Shown here: in pieces, positions 49,816-59,069 of the stretch
Numbering within the stretch: position 1 is the first letter of the stretch
How the letters are laid out: the number at the start of each line of letters is the position of its first letter
NCBI GenBank assembly: GCA_965215045.1
Contig: OZ244031.1
Location: 2,018,958-2,082,957 of the forward strand
Length of the DNA stretch: 64,000 nt
Direction of reading: 5' to 3'
Source of the DNA: G965215045 sp965215045
GTDB lineage: Bacteria; Pseudomonadota; Gammaproteobacteria; JABABF01
Position numbers and translations under genes: made by a program
The notes under the pieces: generated by a model
Databases searched by the model: none
What the model was told of the DNA's origin: nothing
What the model saw: the letters and a program-made list of their open reading frames with translations, nothing else

Positions 49816-51174
49816 ATGATCCGGATCAAACGCGGGCTGGATGTACCGATTTCCGGTGCTCCGCAACAAAGTATTGAAGAAGGCCCCGCCATCCGCAGCG
49901 TGGCCCTCCTGGGACCCGACTATATCGGCATGAGGCCGAAGCTGGCGGTGGAGGTCGGGGACACGGTCCAGCGGGGACAACTCCTGTTTCATGACCGACG
50001 CAACCGGGACGTGTGCTATACCGCCCCGGCCGGCGGCACGGTGAGTGCCATCCACCGGGGTGCCAAGCGCGCCCTGCTTTCAGTGGTCATCGATGTCGGC
50101 GAGGACAAGGCCAAACAATTCCGGAGTTTCAGCAGCGAAGAGGTCGCCTACATGGGTCGGCAGCAAGTGCAGAATCTCCTGATGCGCTCGGGCCTCTGGA
50201 CGGCCTTGAGAACCCGTCCCTTCAGCCTTGTACCCGTTCCTGACAATGACCCGGAAGCACTGTTTATCAATGTCATGGACAGCGAACCATTATCAGCAAA
50301 TCCAGAAGTAATAATAAATACATACAAGGAGGAGTTTACAGCTGGCCTTAACGCCCTGGAGGCCTTTGCCACAGAGAACATCTACATCTGCAAGGCCGCC
50401 GGTGCCGATATCCCGGTGTCGGAAAAGCTGGAGGCGGGCAGGGGCACTTACATAGCGGAATTTGACGGTCCGCACCCGGCAGGTCTGCCGGGAACTCACA
50501 TTCACTTTATCGCCTTGGCCGGTCAACGACGCACCGTGTGGACCATCTCTTACCAGGATGTCATCGCCATTGGTGAATTCCTGTTGAGTGGAGAGGTGCC
50601 GGCGTACAAGGTCATCTCCCTGGCGGGGCCCCAGGTCCGGCGTCCCCGCCTGGTGCGCACCCGCTACGGTGCCTCCCTGGAAGAACTCTGCGCCGGCGAA
50701 CTGGAAGCCGGGGAAAACCGCCTGGTCTCGGGCTCGGTACTCTCCGGGCGACATGCCCGGGGTGCCCTGGCTTTCCTGGGCCGCTATCATCGCCAGGTTT
50801 CCGTGCTGGCCGAGGACCGGCGCCGGGAATTGTTCGGCTGGCTTTCCCCGGGGCACCGACGCCATTCCAGTATGAATATCTACCTGTCTTCCTTTCTGGG
50901 CGGGAAACGCCGGCTGCCACTGACCACCAACCGCAACGGCAGCGAGCGGGCCATGGTGCCGACCGGCAACTACGAACGGGTAATGCCGCTGGATATTCTG
51001 CCCACGCACCTGTTGCGTTACCTGATTATCGGCGATACCGAGATGGCACTGAAGCTGGGCTGCCTGGAACTCGACGAGGAGGACCTGGCCCTGTGCACGT
51101 ACGTGTGCTCCGGTAAATATGAATACGGCCCTATTTTGCGCGAGAATCTGGAAAAGATTCGCAAGGAAAGGTAA
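49816..51174 (+). CDS. nqrA: Na+-translocating NADH:quinone reductase subunit A
   Basis: A 452-residue peripheral subunit of the Na+-pumping NADH:ubiquinone oxidoreductase. N-terminus IRIKRGLDVPISGAPQQSI and the VGDTVQRGQLLFHDRRN lipoyl-like turn are typical; C-terminal PTHLLRYLIIGDTEMALKLGCLELDEEDLALC is highly conserved. It opens the six-gene operon; its TAA overlaps the nqrB ATG by one base. The 108-base gap before it contains a TATAAT at 49726-49731 without a good -35. Confidence 0.96.
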   Translation: MIRIKRGLDVPISGAPQQSIEEGPAIRSVALLGPDYIGMRPKLAVEVGDTVQRGQLLFHDRRNRDVCYTAPAGGTVSAIHRGAKRALLSVVIDVGEDKAKQFRSFSSEEVAYMGRQQVQNLLMRSGLWTALRTRPFSLVPVPDNDPEALFINVMDSEPLSANPEVIINTYKEEFTAGLNALEAFATENIYICKAAGADIPVSEKLEAGRGTYIAEFDGPHPAGLPGTHIHFIALAGQRRTVWTISYQDVIAIGEFLLSGEVPAYKVISLAGPQVRRPRLVRTRYGASLEELCAGELEAGENRLVSGSVLSGRHARGALAFLGRYHRQVSVLAEDRRRELFGWLSPGHRRHSSMNIYLSSFLGGKRRLPLTTNRNGSERAMVPTGNYERVMPLDILPTHLLRYLIIGDTEMALKLGCLELDEEDLALCTYVCSGKYEYGPILRENLEKIRKER

Positions 51175-52382
51175 TGGACCGGTTCCGCGCTTTTCTCGAC
51201 CGGGTTGGCCTGCCGTTCCAACCGGGCGGTCCCCTGCAGAAATGGTTCCCGCTGTACGACGCGCTGGATACCATTTTCTACACCCCGGGCAAAGTGACCC
51301 GGAGTGCAGCGCACGTGCGCGACGGCGTGGATCTCAAGCGCATCATGATCACGGTGTGGCTGGCGACCTTTCCCGCGATGTTCTATGGCATGTACAACAT
51401 CGGCTACCAGGCCAATACCGTGCTGGCTGCCGGGAATTTTGTCCCCGCGGGCGATTGGCGCTATGCGCTGATCACCCCGCTGGCAGGCTACGATCCGGCC
51501 AGCGTCTGGGATTGCCTGTGGCATGGCGCAATGTATTTCCTGCCCCTGTACCTGACGGTATTTGCGGTCGGTGGCTTCTGGGAAGTGCTGTTTGCCGTGC
51601 GCCGCGGCCACGAGGTCAACGAGGGGTTTTTCGTCACCTCGATCCTGTTTGCGCTGAGTTGTCCGCCCACCGTTCCCCTGTGGCAAGCGGCACTGGGCAT
51701 CAGCTTTGGCGTGGTCATCGGCAAGGAAATTTTCGGCGGTACCGGCAAGAATTTCCTGAACCCGGCACTGACCGGGCGCGCCTTCCTGTATTTCAGTTAC
51801 CCGGCACAATGGTCGGGGGACCAGGTCTGGACCGCAGTCGATGGCTACACGACGGCGACGCCGCTGTCGGTGGGTGCCGCCGAAGGCATGAATGCGGTGC
51901 GTGAACAGCTGTCGTGGATGCAGGCTTTTATTGGCGATCTGCCGGGTTCGGTCGGCGAGACATCCACGCTCGCAATTTTCCTGGGCGGCTTGCTGTTGCT
52001 GCTCACCGGTATCGCCTCTTGGCGCATTGTCGCCGGCGTGCTGCTGGGCACGATCGCTCTCACCACCCTGTTCAACCAGCTCCCCAGCGATAATCCCATG
52101 TTTGCCATGCCCTGGCATTGGCATGTGGTGCTGGGCGGCTACGCTTTCGGCCTGATATTCATGGCCACCGAACCGGTATCTGCGAGTTTTACCGATACCG
52201 GCAAATGGTATTACGGCATCCTGATCGGTGTGATGGTGGTGTTGATCCGGGTGGTCAACCCGGCCTTCCCCGAGGGCATGATGCTGGCGATCCTGTTTGC
52301 CAACTGTTTCGCCGCCCTGATCGATCATTTCGTGGTGCAGGCCAATATTCACCGGCGGGAGAGCCTTGACTTCCGTGAGTAA
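51174..52382 (+). CDS. nqrB: Na+-NQR subunit B
   Basis: A 402-residue membrane subunit with about ten hydrophobic helices; it carries covalent FMN and riboflavin and forms the Na+ path. The FMN acceptor should be T229 in VDGYTTATPLS. The family motif here is normally D-G-x-S/T-G/S-A-T; the residue before AT is Thr in this protein, an unusual substitution. TGRAFLYFSYPAQWSG and NPMFAMPWHWHVVLGGYAFG are other conserved blocks. Flavin would be attached by the ApbE encoded downstream. Confidence 0.95.
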   Translation: MDRFRAFLDRVGLPFQPGGPLQKWFPLYDALDTIFYTPGKVTRSAAHVRDGVDLKRIMITVWLATFPAMFYGMYNIGYQANTVLAAGNFVPAGDWRYALITPLAGYDPASVWDCLWHGAMYFLPLYLTVFAVGGFWEVLFAVRRGHEVNEGFFVTSILFALSCPPTVPLWQAALGISFGVVIGKEIFGGTGKNFLNPALTGRAFLYFSYPAQWSGDQVWTAVDGYTTATPLSVGAAEGMNAVREQLSWMQAFIGDLPGSVGETSTLAIFLGGLLLLLTGIASWRIVAGVLLGTIALTTLFNQLPSDNPMFAMPWHWHVVLGGYAFGLIFMATEPVSASFTDTGKWYYGILIGVMVVLIRVVNPAFPEGMMLAILFANCFAALIDHFVVQANIHRRESLDFRE

Positions 52383-53184
52383 TAAACGACAAGATCGGGC
52401 TTTTGTTTTTCGCGTCGCCTTGGCGGTTTGCCTGGTATGCTCCATCGTGGTCTCGACCAGTGCGGTGTTGCTGGCCCCGGCCCAAGACGCCAATCGCCTG
52501 CTGGACCTGCGGCGCAATATGCTGACTGCCGCGGGCATGCTGGCCGAAGGTGCCGACGCCGAAGAAGTGATGCAATCCTTTTCCCGCCTGGAACAACACC
52601 TGGTCGACTTGAACAGCGGCCGTTTCGCGGTTCCGGGCGAGGGGGGTGCTCCCCGGCTCGCGGAATACGAATTGCAGCGCGTGCTGCGCGACCCCGCACT
52701 CTCCCGGGGGATCCCCGCCAGGCAGGATATTGCCGGCCTGCGCCGCCGGGAACGCTATGCACCGGTCTACCTGCTGCGCGAGCAGGGACGCCTGCAACGC
52801 GTGGTGCTGCCGGTGCGCGGCTACGGCCTGTGGTCGACCCTGCACGGTTTCCTGGCCTTGGAAGGGGACCTGGACACCGTGGCCGGACTGGGGTTTTACC
52901 AGCATGGCGAGACGCCCGGACTGGGTGGAGAGGTGGACAACACCAGGTGGAAAGCCTTGTGGGCGGGCAAGCGCGTCTACGCGGCGGGTCAATTCGGGGA
53001 GCGGGCATGGCTGGGCGTGGACAAGGGCAGGGTGCGCCCCGGGGATCCGCGGGCGCCATACCGTGTCGACGGCTTGTCCGGGGCCACGTTGACCAGTCGC
53101 GGCGTCGACAACCTGCTGCGCTACTGGTTGGGCCGGGAAGGTTTTGGACCGTTTCTTAAAAACCTGCGTCAGGGCAGCACATAA
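52375..53184 (+). CDS. nqrC: Na+-NQR subunit C
   Basis: A 269-residue subunit: one N-terminal transmembrane helix (VFRVALAVCLVCSIVVSTSAVLL) and a periplasmic FMN-binding domain. The FMN acceptor is T238 in VDGLSGATLTSRG, a perfect motif. Start GTG 52375 is chosen over an upstream TTG: it gives SNKRQDRAFVFR like other NqrC and overlaps the nqrB stop by eight bases. Confidence 0.95.
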   Translation: MSNKRQDRAFVFRVALAVCLVCSIVVSTSAVLLAPAQDANRLLDLRRNMLTAAGMLAEGADAEEVMQSFSRLEQHLVDLNSGRFAVPGEGGAPRLAEYELQRVLRDPALSRGIPARQDIAGLRRRERYAPVYLLREQGRLQRVVLPVRGYGLWSTLHGFLALEGDLDTVAGLGFYQHGETPGLGGEVDNTRWKALWAGKRVYAAGQFGERAWLGVDKGRVRPGDPRAPYRVDGLSGATLTSRGVDNLLRYWLGREGFGPFLKNLRQGST

Positions 53185-53188
53185 AATC

Positions 53189-53866
53189 ATGAAGAGCCAG
53201 GCAGCCAAGGTTCTCTGGGAACCGATTTTCAACAACAATCCCATTGCACTGCAGGTGCTGGGCATCTGCTCTGCATTGGCGGTGACCACCAACATGAACA
53301 CCACGGCGGTGATGTGCATCGCCCTGACCGTGGTCGCCGCACTCTCCAATTTTTTCGTCTCCCTGATCCGCGCCTACATCCCCACGAACATTCGCATCAT
53401 CGTCCAGATGACCATCATCTCCTCGCTGGTGATCGTCGTCGACCAGGTACTCAAGGCGACCCTGTACGAGATCAGCAAGCAGCTCTCGGTGTTCGTCGGC
53501 CTGATCATCACCAATTGCATCATCATGGGACGCGCCGAGGCTTACGCCATGAAAAACCCGCCGCTGCCCAGCCTGCTGGACGGCATCGGCAACGGCTTGG
53601 GCTACAGCCTGCTGTTGCTGCTGGTCGGTTTTGTCCGCGAATTGTTCGGTGCCGGATCGCTGTTCGGCTACACCATCCTGCCCCCGGTCACCGAGGGCGG
53701 CTGGTACGCACCGGCCAACCTGATGCTGCTCTCTCCCAGTGCCTTTTTCATTATCGGTCTCAGCATCTGGGCCCTGCGCAGCTGGAAAATCGAACAGGTC
53801 GAAGCACCTGAGTACCGCAGTCCGGAAGAGCACGCACCTCCCCAGGTGCTGCAGGAGTCTTCCTGA
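53189..53866 (+). CDS. nqrD: Na+-NQR subunit D
   Basis: A 225-residue integral membrane subunit with six helices. Start ATG 53189 gives KVLWEPIFNNNPIALQVLGICSALAVT, and the conserved LSVFVGLIITNCIIMGRAEA half-helix contains a cysteine ligand of the intramembrane iron centre shared with NqrE. The C-terminus is extended (APEYRSPEEHAPPQVLQESS). TGA overlaps the nqrE ATG by one base. Confidence 0.95.
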   Translation: MKSQAAKVLWEPIFNNNPIALQVLGICSALAVTTNMNTTAVMCIALTVVAALSNFFVSLIRAYIPTNIRIIVQMTIISSLVIVVDQVLKATLYEISKQLSVFVGLIITNCIIMGRAEAYAMKNPPLPSLLDGIGNGLGYSLLLLLVGFVRELFGAGSLFGYTILPPVTEGGWYAPANLMLLSPSAFFIIGLSIWALRSWKIEQVEAPEYRSPEEHAPPQVLQESS

Positions 53867-54474
53867 TGGAGTACTACCTGGGCCTGTTCGTGCGCTCCGT
53901 GTTCATCGAGAACATGGCACTCAGTTTCTTCCTCGGCATGTGCACCTTTCTCGCCATCTCCAAGCAGATCCAGGCGGCGATCGGCCTGGGCATCGCGGTG
54001 ATCGTCGTCCTGGTGCTGACCACGCCGCTGAATAATCTTCTCTACACCTGGCTGCTCGCCGACGGCGCACTGACCTGGGCCGGGCTGCCGGCAGTCAACC
54101 TGAGTTTCCTGGGCTTCCTGACTTATATCGGGGTCATCGCCGCCGTGGTGCAGATCCTCGAGATGTTCCTGGACCGGTACGTGCCGGTGCTCTACAACGC
54201 ACTGGGCGTGTTCCTGCCACTGATTACCGTCAACTGCGCGATCCTGGGGGCCTCGCTGTTCATGGTCGAACGCGGCATGAACTTCAGCGAGAGCGTGGTG
54301 TTCGGTGCCGGTGCCGGGTTTGGCTGGGCACTGGCAATTGTCGCACTGGCGGTCATCCGCGAGAAACTCAAGTACAGCGACGTGCCGGAGGGGCTGAGGG
54401 GGCTGGGTATCACCTTTATTATTGTCGGTCTCATGGCGATGGCATTCATGGCCTTCGGCGGCATTTCGATCTGA
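53866..54474 (+). CDS. nqrE: Na+-NQR subunit E
   Basis: A 202-residue six-helix membrane subunit homologous to NqrD and arranged inversely to it. ENMALSFFLGMCTFLAISKQ and LPLITVNCAILGASLFMVER each carry a cysteine for the [2Fe-2S] centre between NqrD and NqrE, whose assembly needs NqrM. Confidence 0.96.
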   Translation: MEYYLGLFVRSVFIENMALSFFLGMCTFLAISKQIQAAIGLGIAVIVVLVLTTPLNNLLYTWLLADGALTWAGLPAVNLSFLGFLTYIGVIAAVVQILEMFLDRYVPVLYNALGVFLPLITVNCAILGASLFMVERGMNFSESVVFGAGAGFGWALAIVALAVIREKLKYSDVPEGLRGLGITFIIVGLMAMAFMAFGGISI

Positions 54475-54488
54475 ACCCGCCATCGGCC

Positions 54489-55715
54489 ATGTACCTGGAC
54501 ATCTTCCTCGGTGTCATAACCTTCACCGGGGTGGTGTTGCTGCTGGTCTGGGTGATCCTGCTGGCGCGCATGCGACTGGTCAGCAGCGGTGATATCGATA
54601 TAGAGGTCAACGGTGAGAAGACCCTATCCGTGCCGGCCGGCGACAAGCTGCTGCAGATTCTCACCGCCCACGATATCTTTCTCTCTTCCGCCTGCGGCGG
54701 CAGCGGCACTTGCGGCCAGTGCCGCTGTATGATCGCCGAGGGCGGGGGTGCCATCCTGCCAACCGAGAAGGGACATTTCACGGTCCGGGAAATGCGCGCC
54801 GGGTACCGCCTGTCCTGCCAGGTCCCGGTCAAACAGGACATGAAAATTACCGTCCCGGATGAGGCCTTCGGTGTGCGCCGCTGGGAATGCAAGGTACTGT
54901 CCAATGACAATGTCGCAACTTTTATCAAGGAGATGAACCTGAAACTGCCGGAGGGCGAGGAAGTCGACTTTCGCGCCGGCGGCTACGTGCAGTTGGAGTG
55001 TCCGCCGCACGATGTGCTGTTCAAGGATTTTGATGTTGCCGAAGAGTACCGCCCCGACTGGGAGCGCTTTAATTTCTTTGACCTGGAATCCCACACCCGG
55101 GAGCCGGTGGTGCGTGCCTATTCGATGGCCAACTATCCCGAGGAGAAGGGGATTCTCAAGTTCAACATCCGCATTGCCACACCGCCGCCCGGCAGCGGCA
55201 AGAACGTTCCGCCCGGTGCCATGTCCTCGTGGGCCTTCAGCCTGAAACCCGGCGACAAGGTGTCGGTCTACGGGCCCTTCGGCGACTTTTTCGCCAAGGA
55301 CACGCGGGCAGAGATGGTATTCATCGGCGGCGGGGCGGGTATGGCACCGATGCGTTCACATATTTTTGACCAGTTGAAGCGCCTGCACAGCCAGAGAAAG
55401 ATCTCCTTCTGGTACGGTGCCCGCAGCCTGCGCGAGGTGTTCTACGCCGAGGAATTCGATGCCCTGGCCGGGGAACATGACAATTTCAACTGGCATCTCG
55501 CCCTGTCTGAGCCACAGCCCGAGGACCACTGGGAGGGGCTGACCGGCTTCATTCACCAGGTGCTGCTGGACAATTACCTGGCACAGCACCCGGTCCCGGA
55601 AGATTGCGAGTACTATTTATGCGGGCCGCCACTCATGAATTCGGCAGTACTCAAGATGCTGGACGACCTGGGCGTGGAACCCGAGCACATCCTGTTTGAC
55701 GATTTCGGCGGTTAA
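54489..55715 (+). CDS. nqrF: Na+-NQR subunit F (NADH dehydrogenase)
   Basis: A 408-residue electron-entry subunit: N-terminal membrane helix, a ferredoxin domain and a FAD/NADH reductase domain. [2Fe-2S] cysteines are C69, C75, C78 (SACGGSGTCGQCRC) and C110 (LSCQV). The FAD site is RAYSMANYPEE, the NADH site GGGAGMAPMRSH, and the C-terminus YYLCGPPLMNSAVLKMLDDLGVEPEHILFDDFGG is conserved. Confidence 0.97.
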   Translation: MYLDIFLGVITFTGVVLLLVWVILLARMRLVSSGDIDIEVNGEKTLSVPAGDKLLQILTAHDIFLSSACGGSGTCGQCRCMIAEGGGAILPTEKGHFTVREMRAGYRLSCQVPVKQDMKITVPDEAFGVRRWECKVLSNDNVATFIKEMNLKLPEGEEVDFRAGGYVQLECPPHDVLFKDFDVAEEYRPDWERFNFFDLESHTREPVVRAYSMANYPEEKGILKFNIRIATPPPGSGKNVPPGAMSSWAFSLKPGDKVSVYGPFGDFFAKDTRAEMVFIGGGAGMAPMRSHIFDQLKRLHSQRKISFWYGARSLREVFYAEEFDALAGEHDNFNWHLALSEPQPEDHWEGLTGFIHQVLLDNYLAQHPVPEDCEYYLCGPPLMNSAVLKMLDDLGVEPEHILFDDFGG

Positions 55716-55718
55716 AAG

Positions 55719-56738
55719 GTGCTGCCCCGGGCCGCACTCCTGCTCTGCCTGGCGACGCTACTGCCGGCACAATGGGGCTGCCAGGCCTGGGACCGGGACT
55801 GGCGTTTTTCCGGTGCCACCATGGGCACCCGCTGGCACGTACAGCTGCGCCCCGAACCCGGCCTGGCACCCCGCACCCAGGTGCGCCGGCGCATCGAACA
55901 GGAACTGCGGCAGGTAGACCGGACGCTGTCGGGTTGGCGCGAGGACTCCGAACTCTCCCGTTTCAACCGCGCCCCGGTCGGGGCCTGGGTGCCGGTGAGC
56001 ACCGCCACCGCCCGGGTGGTGCTGCTAGCCAGGGAACTGGCCGCTTTCACCGAGGGCAATTTTGATCCGACCGTGGCACCGCTGGTCAATCTCTGGGGTT
56101 TCGGCCCGCAGCAGACGGATGCGCCGCCGCCGCAAACCCAGCAGCAGGCCCGCATGGCACAGGTGGGCTACTGGCGTTTCCTGGTGCGCCGGCACCCGCC
56201 GGCATTGCGCAAGAACACCGCCGTGCAACTCGACCTCTCGGCCATTGCCAAGGGCGATGCGGTCGATCGCATCGCCCGCGCCCTCCGAGACCTGGGGGTG
56301 CGCCATTACCTGGTGGAAATCGGCGGCGAGCTGCGCGTGCTGGGAACCAGCCCGCGCGGGACCCCGTGGCGCATCGGCATCGAACACCCCCAAGCCCCGG
56401 ACGGACTGCAGCGGGCCCTGCTGCTGCCCCCGGACACATCGCTGGCCAGTTCCGGCGATTATTACAACTACCGGAACTGGGAGGGGCGGCGCCATCCCCA
56501 CCTGATCAACCCGTACACGGGAGCACCTTTGCAGCAGCAGCTGAGCGGCGTCACCGTGGCCGCAGACAGCACCGCCCGGGCCGATGCGCTGGCCACCGCC
56601 CTGATGGTGATGGGCACAGAGCGCGGCCTGGAATTTGCCGAGCAGCACCAGATCGCAGCATTTTTTATAGTGCGCAGTGCCAGGGGATTGCTGACAAGTC
56701 ACAGTACCGCCTTTGCACCACTGCTGGCAGACCCCTGA
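55719..56738 (+). CDS. apbE: Flavin transferase ApbE
   Basis: A 339-residue FAD:protein FMN transferase that attaches FMN to the threonines of NqrB and NqrC in the periplasm. N-terminal hydrophobic region with Cys in PAQWGCQAW, a weak lipobox. Motifs: GTRWHV, VAPLVNLWGFGP, LDLSAIAKGDAVDRIARAL, HLINPYTGAP, and the Mg-binding DSTARADALATALMVMG. Start GTG 55719 is three bases after nqrF. Its last codons resemble the 58-bp repeats that follow. Confidence 0.93.
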   Translation: MLPRAALLLCLATLLPAQWGCQAWDRDWRFSGATMGTRWHVQLRPEPGLAPRTQVRRRIEQELRQVDRTLSGWREDSELSRFNRAPVGAWVPVSTATARVVLLARELAAFTEGNFDPTVAPLVNLWGFGPQQTDAPPPQTQQQARMAQVGYWRFLVRRHPPALRKNTAVQLDLSAIAKGDAVDRIARALRDLGVRHYLVEIGGELRVLGTSPRGTPWRIGIEHPQAPDGLQRALLLPPDTSLASSGDYYNYRNWEGRRHPHLINPYTGAPLQQQLSGVTVAADSTARADALATALMVMGTERGLEFAEQHQIAAFFIVRSARGLLTSHSTAFAPLLADP

Positions 56739-56743
56739 AGATT

Positions 56744-56859
56744 GCACCTGCCCGAACTTCCGCCACCACTCCCTTGCACCACCACCGGGCAGTCTGGTGC
56801 CTGCACCTGCCCGAACTTCTGTCACCACCTCTTGTGCCACCACCGGACAGTCCAGCGCT
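56744..56859 (+). repeat. 58-bp direct repeats between apbE and nqrM
   Basis: Two imperfect 58-bp units (56744-56801, 56802-56859) share TGCACCTGCCCGAACTTC and then CCACCACC...GGCAGTC-like blocks. A weaker third match covers the end of apbE (about 56700-56743, TTGCACCACTGCTGGCAGAC). The 178-base gap contains no gene; promoter or RNA function is not apparent. Confidence 0.85.
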
Positions 56860-56916
56860 TGCAAATTCCAAGGGGGCAGCGTACAGTGTGCCAGACACAC
56901 GGGCGTTGAAACGCTG

Positions 56917-57120
56917 ATGCTTGCTGTTTTTCTTTCCACCCTGGTCCTGGTCGGTCTCGCCATGCTCGCCATGGGCGTGGGACTGTTGCTGGGACGGGGC
57001 GCCCCGCAAGGTTCCTGCGGCGGTCTTGGAGTCCTGGGTCTCAAGGGAGACTGCGAACTCTGCGCCGGGCGGGAACGGTGCCTCAGGCGGGAACGGCAGA
57101 GCACCAGCAAAGAATACTGA
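56917..57120 (+). CDS. nqrM: NqrM, Na+-NQR maturation protein
   Basis: A 67-residue membrane protein (DUF539): one helix (LAVFLSTLVLVGLAMLAMGVG) and a Cys-rich C-terminus GSCGGLG plus CELCAGRERC, thought to deliver iron for the NqrD/NqrE centre. Start ATG 56917. Its stop lies inside the likely start region of lolC. Confidence 0.92.
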   Translation: MLAVFLSTLVLVGLAMLAMGVGLLLGRGAPQGSCGGLGVLGLKGDCELCAGRERCLRRERQSTSKEY

Positions 57121-58382
57121 AGCCGCTGCCAACCCCTCGCTTTCTCAGTCTCTTTTTAGGCTTGCGCCTGTTGCGCACACGCCGCCGTCACCGTTTTCTC
57201 TCCCTGGTCGCCGTCCTGTCCTTCGGTGCCCTGGCACTGAGTGTTGCGGTACTGATCGTCGTGCTGTCGGTGATGAACGGTTTCGATTCCGAATTGCGCC
57301 GACGCATCCTGTTCGCCCTGCCACACGCGGAACTGTCGGTGCGCGAAGGCGCCGTCATACGGGATTGGCGCGCACTGGCCCGGCGCCTGGAACAGAGTCC
57401 GGAAGTCCTGGGTGCCGCCCCGCTGAGCAGCGGGGATGTCTTGTTGTTCGGTGCCGGTGGCAGCTTCCAGGGCGTGGAATTGCGCGGTGTCCTGCCCGCA
57501 CACCAGGCGCGCGTCAGTCCCTTTGCCGCTCCCGAGCACGGCGAATTACTGCAAAAATTGCGTCCCGGACGCTGGGGCCTGGTGCTGGGTGCTGAACTCG
57601 CGCGCCGCTTGCAGGTGCTCCCCGGAGACCGGGTGCAGGTCCTGCTGCCGGAGTTTCTCTCCACGCCCTTTGGCGCATTGCCCCGTACCCGCGAGCTGGA
57701 AATAGTCGGCACGATTTACACCGGCTCGCAGACCGAGGCCGGGCTGGCCCTGGCACACTTGGAAGACGCCAATCGCCTGTTTCGCCTGCAGGGGGAGACC
57801 GGCGGACTGCAACTGCGCCTGAGAAGCCAGCAACGCGCCCCGGAAGTCCTGGCTGCACTGGCACCGGAATTTGCCCGATGCTGCACCGCACACAGCTGGC
57901 AGGAACGTCATGCCAGCCTGTTTTACGCCCTGCGCATGGAGAAAATTGCGGTCAGTTGCCTGCTATCCTTCGTCATCCTGGTGTCCCTGTTCAGCCTGGC
58001 AGTCACCCTGCGCGTCCTGGTCAGTGAGCAACGCGTGAACATCGCCATGCTGAGCATCCTGGGGGCCCGTCCCGGAACCCTGGTCTCCCTGTTTGCCGTG
58101 CAGGGCTTTGTCATCGTCTGTGCCGGTATCCTGGTCGGTGCCGGCCTGGGCGTACTGCTGGCCGAGTATTTCGGGACCCTGCTGGCCTGGTGGGAACAGT
58201 GGTTCGGCGTGCATCTTTTTGACCCCCGCATCTATTACATCAGCCTGCTGCCCTCCAGGCTGCTCTGGAGTGACGTGCTGGCGGTCACGGGCATCGCCCT
58301 GGTATTGAGCCTGCCCGCCGTGCTGTGGCCGGCCGCGCGCGCAACCCGGGTGCGCCCGGCAGAGCTGTTGCATCATGGATGA
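57078..58382 (+). CDS. lolC: Lipoprotein exporter permease LolC
   Basis: Permease of the LolCDE ABC complex that releases outer-membrane lipoproteins from the inner membrane. Helices lie at residues ~40-65 (FLSLVAVLSFGALALSVAVLIVV), ~290-315, ~345-375 and ~395-425, with a large periplasmic domain between the first two. VLSVMNGFDSELRRRIL and RVNIAMLSILGARPG are family motifs. The start is uncertain: GTG 57078 overlaps nqrM by 43 bases and adds ~20 residues; a CTG at 57117, overlapping the nqrM stop, would give a typical length. Confidence 0.88.
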   Translation: MPQAGTAEHQQRILKPLPTPRFLSLFLGLRLLRTRRRHRFLSLVAVLSFGALALSVAVLIVVLSVMNGFDSELRRRILFALPHAELSVREGAVIRDWRALARRLEQSPEVLGAAPLSSGDVLLFGAGGSFQGVELRGVLPAHQARVSPFAAPEHGELLQKLRPGRWGLVLGAELARRLQVLPGDRVQVLLPEFLSTPFGALPRTRELEIVGTIYTGSQTEAGLALAHLEDANRLFRLQGETGGLQLRLRSQQRAPEVLAALAPEFARCCTAHSWQERHASLFYALRMEKIAVSCLLSFVILVSLFSLAVTLRVLVSEQRVNIAMLSILGARPGTLVSLFAVQGFVIVCAGILVGAGLGVLLAEYFGTLLAWWEQWFGVHLFDPRIYYISLLPSRLLWSDVLAVTGIALVLSLPAVLWPAARATRVRPAELLHHG

Positions 58383-59061
58383 GCGGCGTCCGGCCTTGGC
58401 CGCGCGGGGTCTGTACAAATCCTTTCATGACGGGGAGCAGACCCTGGAGGTGCTCCGGGACCTGGAGCTGGAGATAGAGGCGGGCACACGCACGGCGATA
58501 GTCGGTGTCTCCGGCAGCGGCAAGTCGACCCTGTTGAGCCTGTTGGGTGGCCTGGATGTCCCGGACCGGGGACAGGTCTGGGTCTGCGGGGAGGAGATCA
58601 GTAATTGCAGCCCGGCGCAAAGTGCCCGACTGCGCAACCGTTTCCTGTCGTACGTATTGCAGCACCATCACTTGCTGCGCGAATTCAACGTCCTGGAAAA
58701 CCTGCTGTTGCCGCTGGCAATTCGCGGCGTCGGCAGGACGGAGGCCCGACGGCGCGCCCGGGAACTCCTGCAACAGGTCGGACTGGCCGGGCGTGAAAGG
58801 GCCCGGCCGCCGCAACTGTCGGGCGGGGAGCGCCAGCGCGCCGCCGTCGCCCAGGCACTGGTCACCCGGCCCGCCTGCGTGCTCATGGATGAACCGACCG
58901 GCAACCTGGACGCAGACAATGCCGCGCGCATCGCCCAGCTGCTCATGCAACTCAGCCGCGACTCCGGCGTCGCCTTCCTGCTGGTGACCCACAACCCGGA
59001 ACTGGCCCAAAGTGCCGACCGGGTGCTGCGCCTTGCGCAGGGTCGGCTGACGCCCGTCTGA
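58375..59061 (+). CDS. lolD: Lipoprotein exporter ATPase LolD
   Basis: A 228-residue ABC ATPase of LolCDE. Walker A GVSGSGKST (~44-52), Q-loop region VLQHHHLLREFNVLEN, signature LSGGERQR, Walker B VLMDEPTGNLD, and switch His in LLVTHN. It overlaps lolC by eight bases. The Q-loop region has HHH where many LolD have F/Y; the glutamine itself is kept. Confidence 0.95.
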   Translation: MDERRPALAARGLYKSFHDGEQTLEVLRDLELEIEAGTRTAIVGVSGSGKSTLLSLLGGLDVPDRGQVWVCGEEISNCSPAQSARLRNRFLSYVLQHHHLLREFNVLENLLLPLAIRGVGRTEARRRARELLQQVGLAGRERARPPQLSGGERQRAAVAQALVTRPACVLMDEPTGNLDADNAARIAQLLMQLSRDSGVAFLLVTHNPELAQSADRVLRLAQGRLTPV

Positions 59062-59069
59062 GGAGAGGC

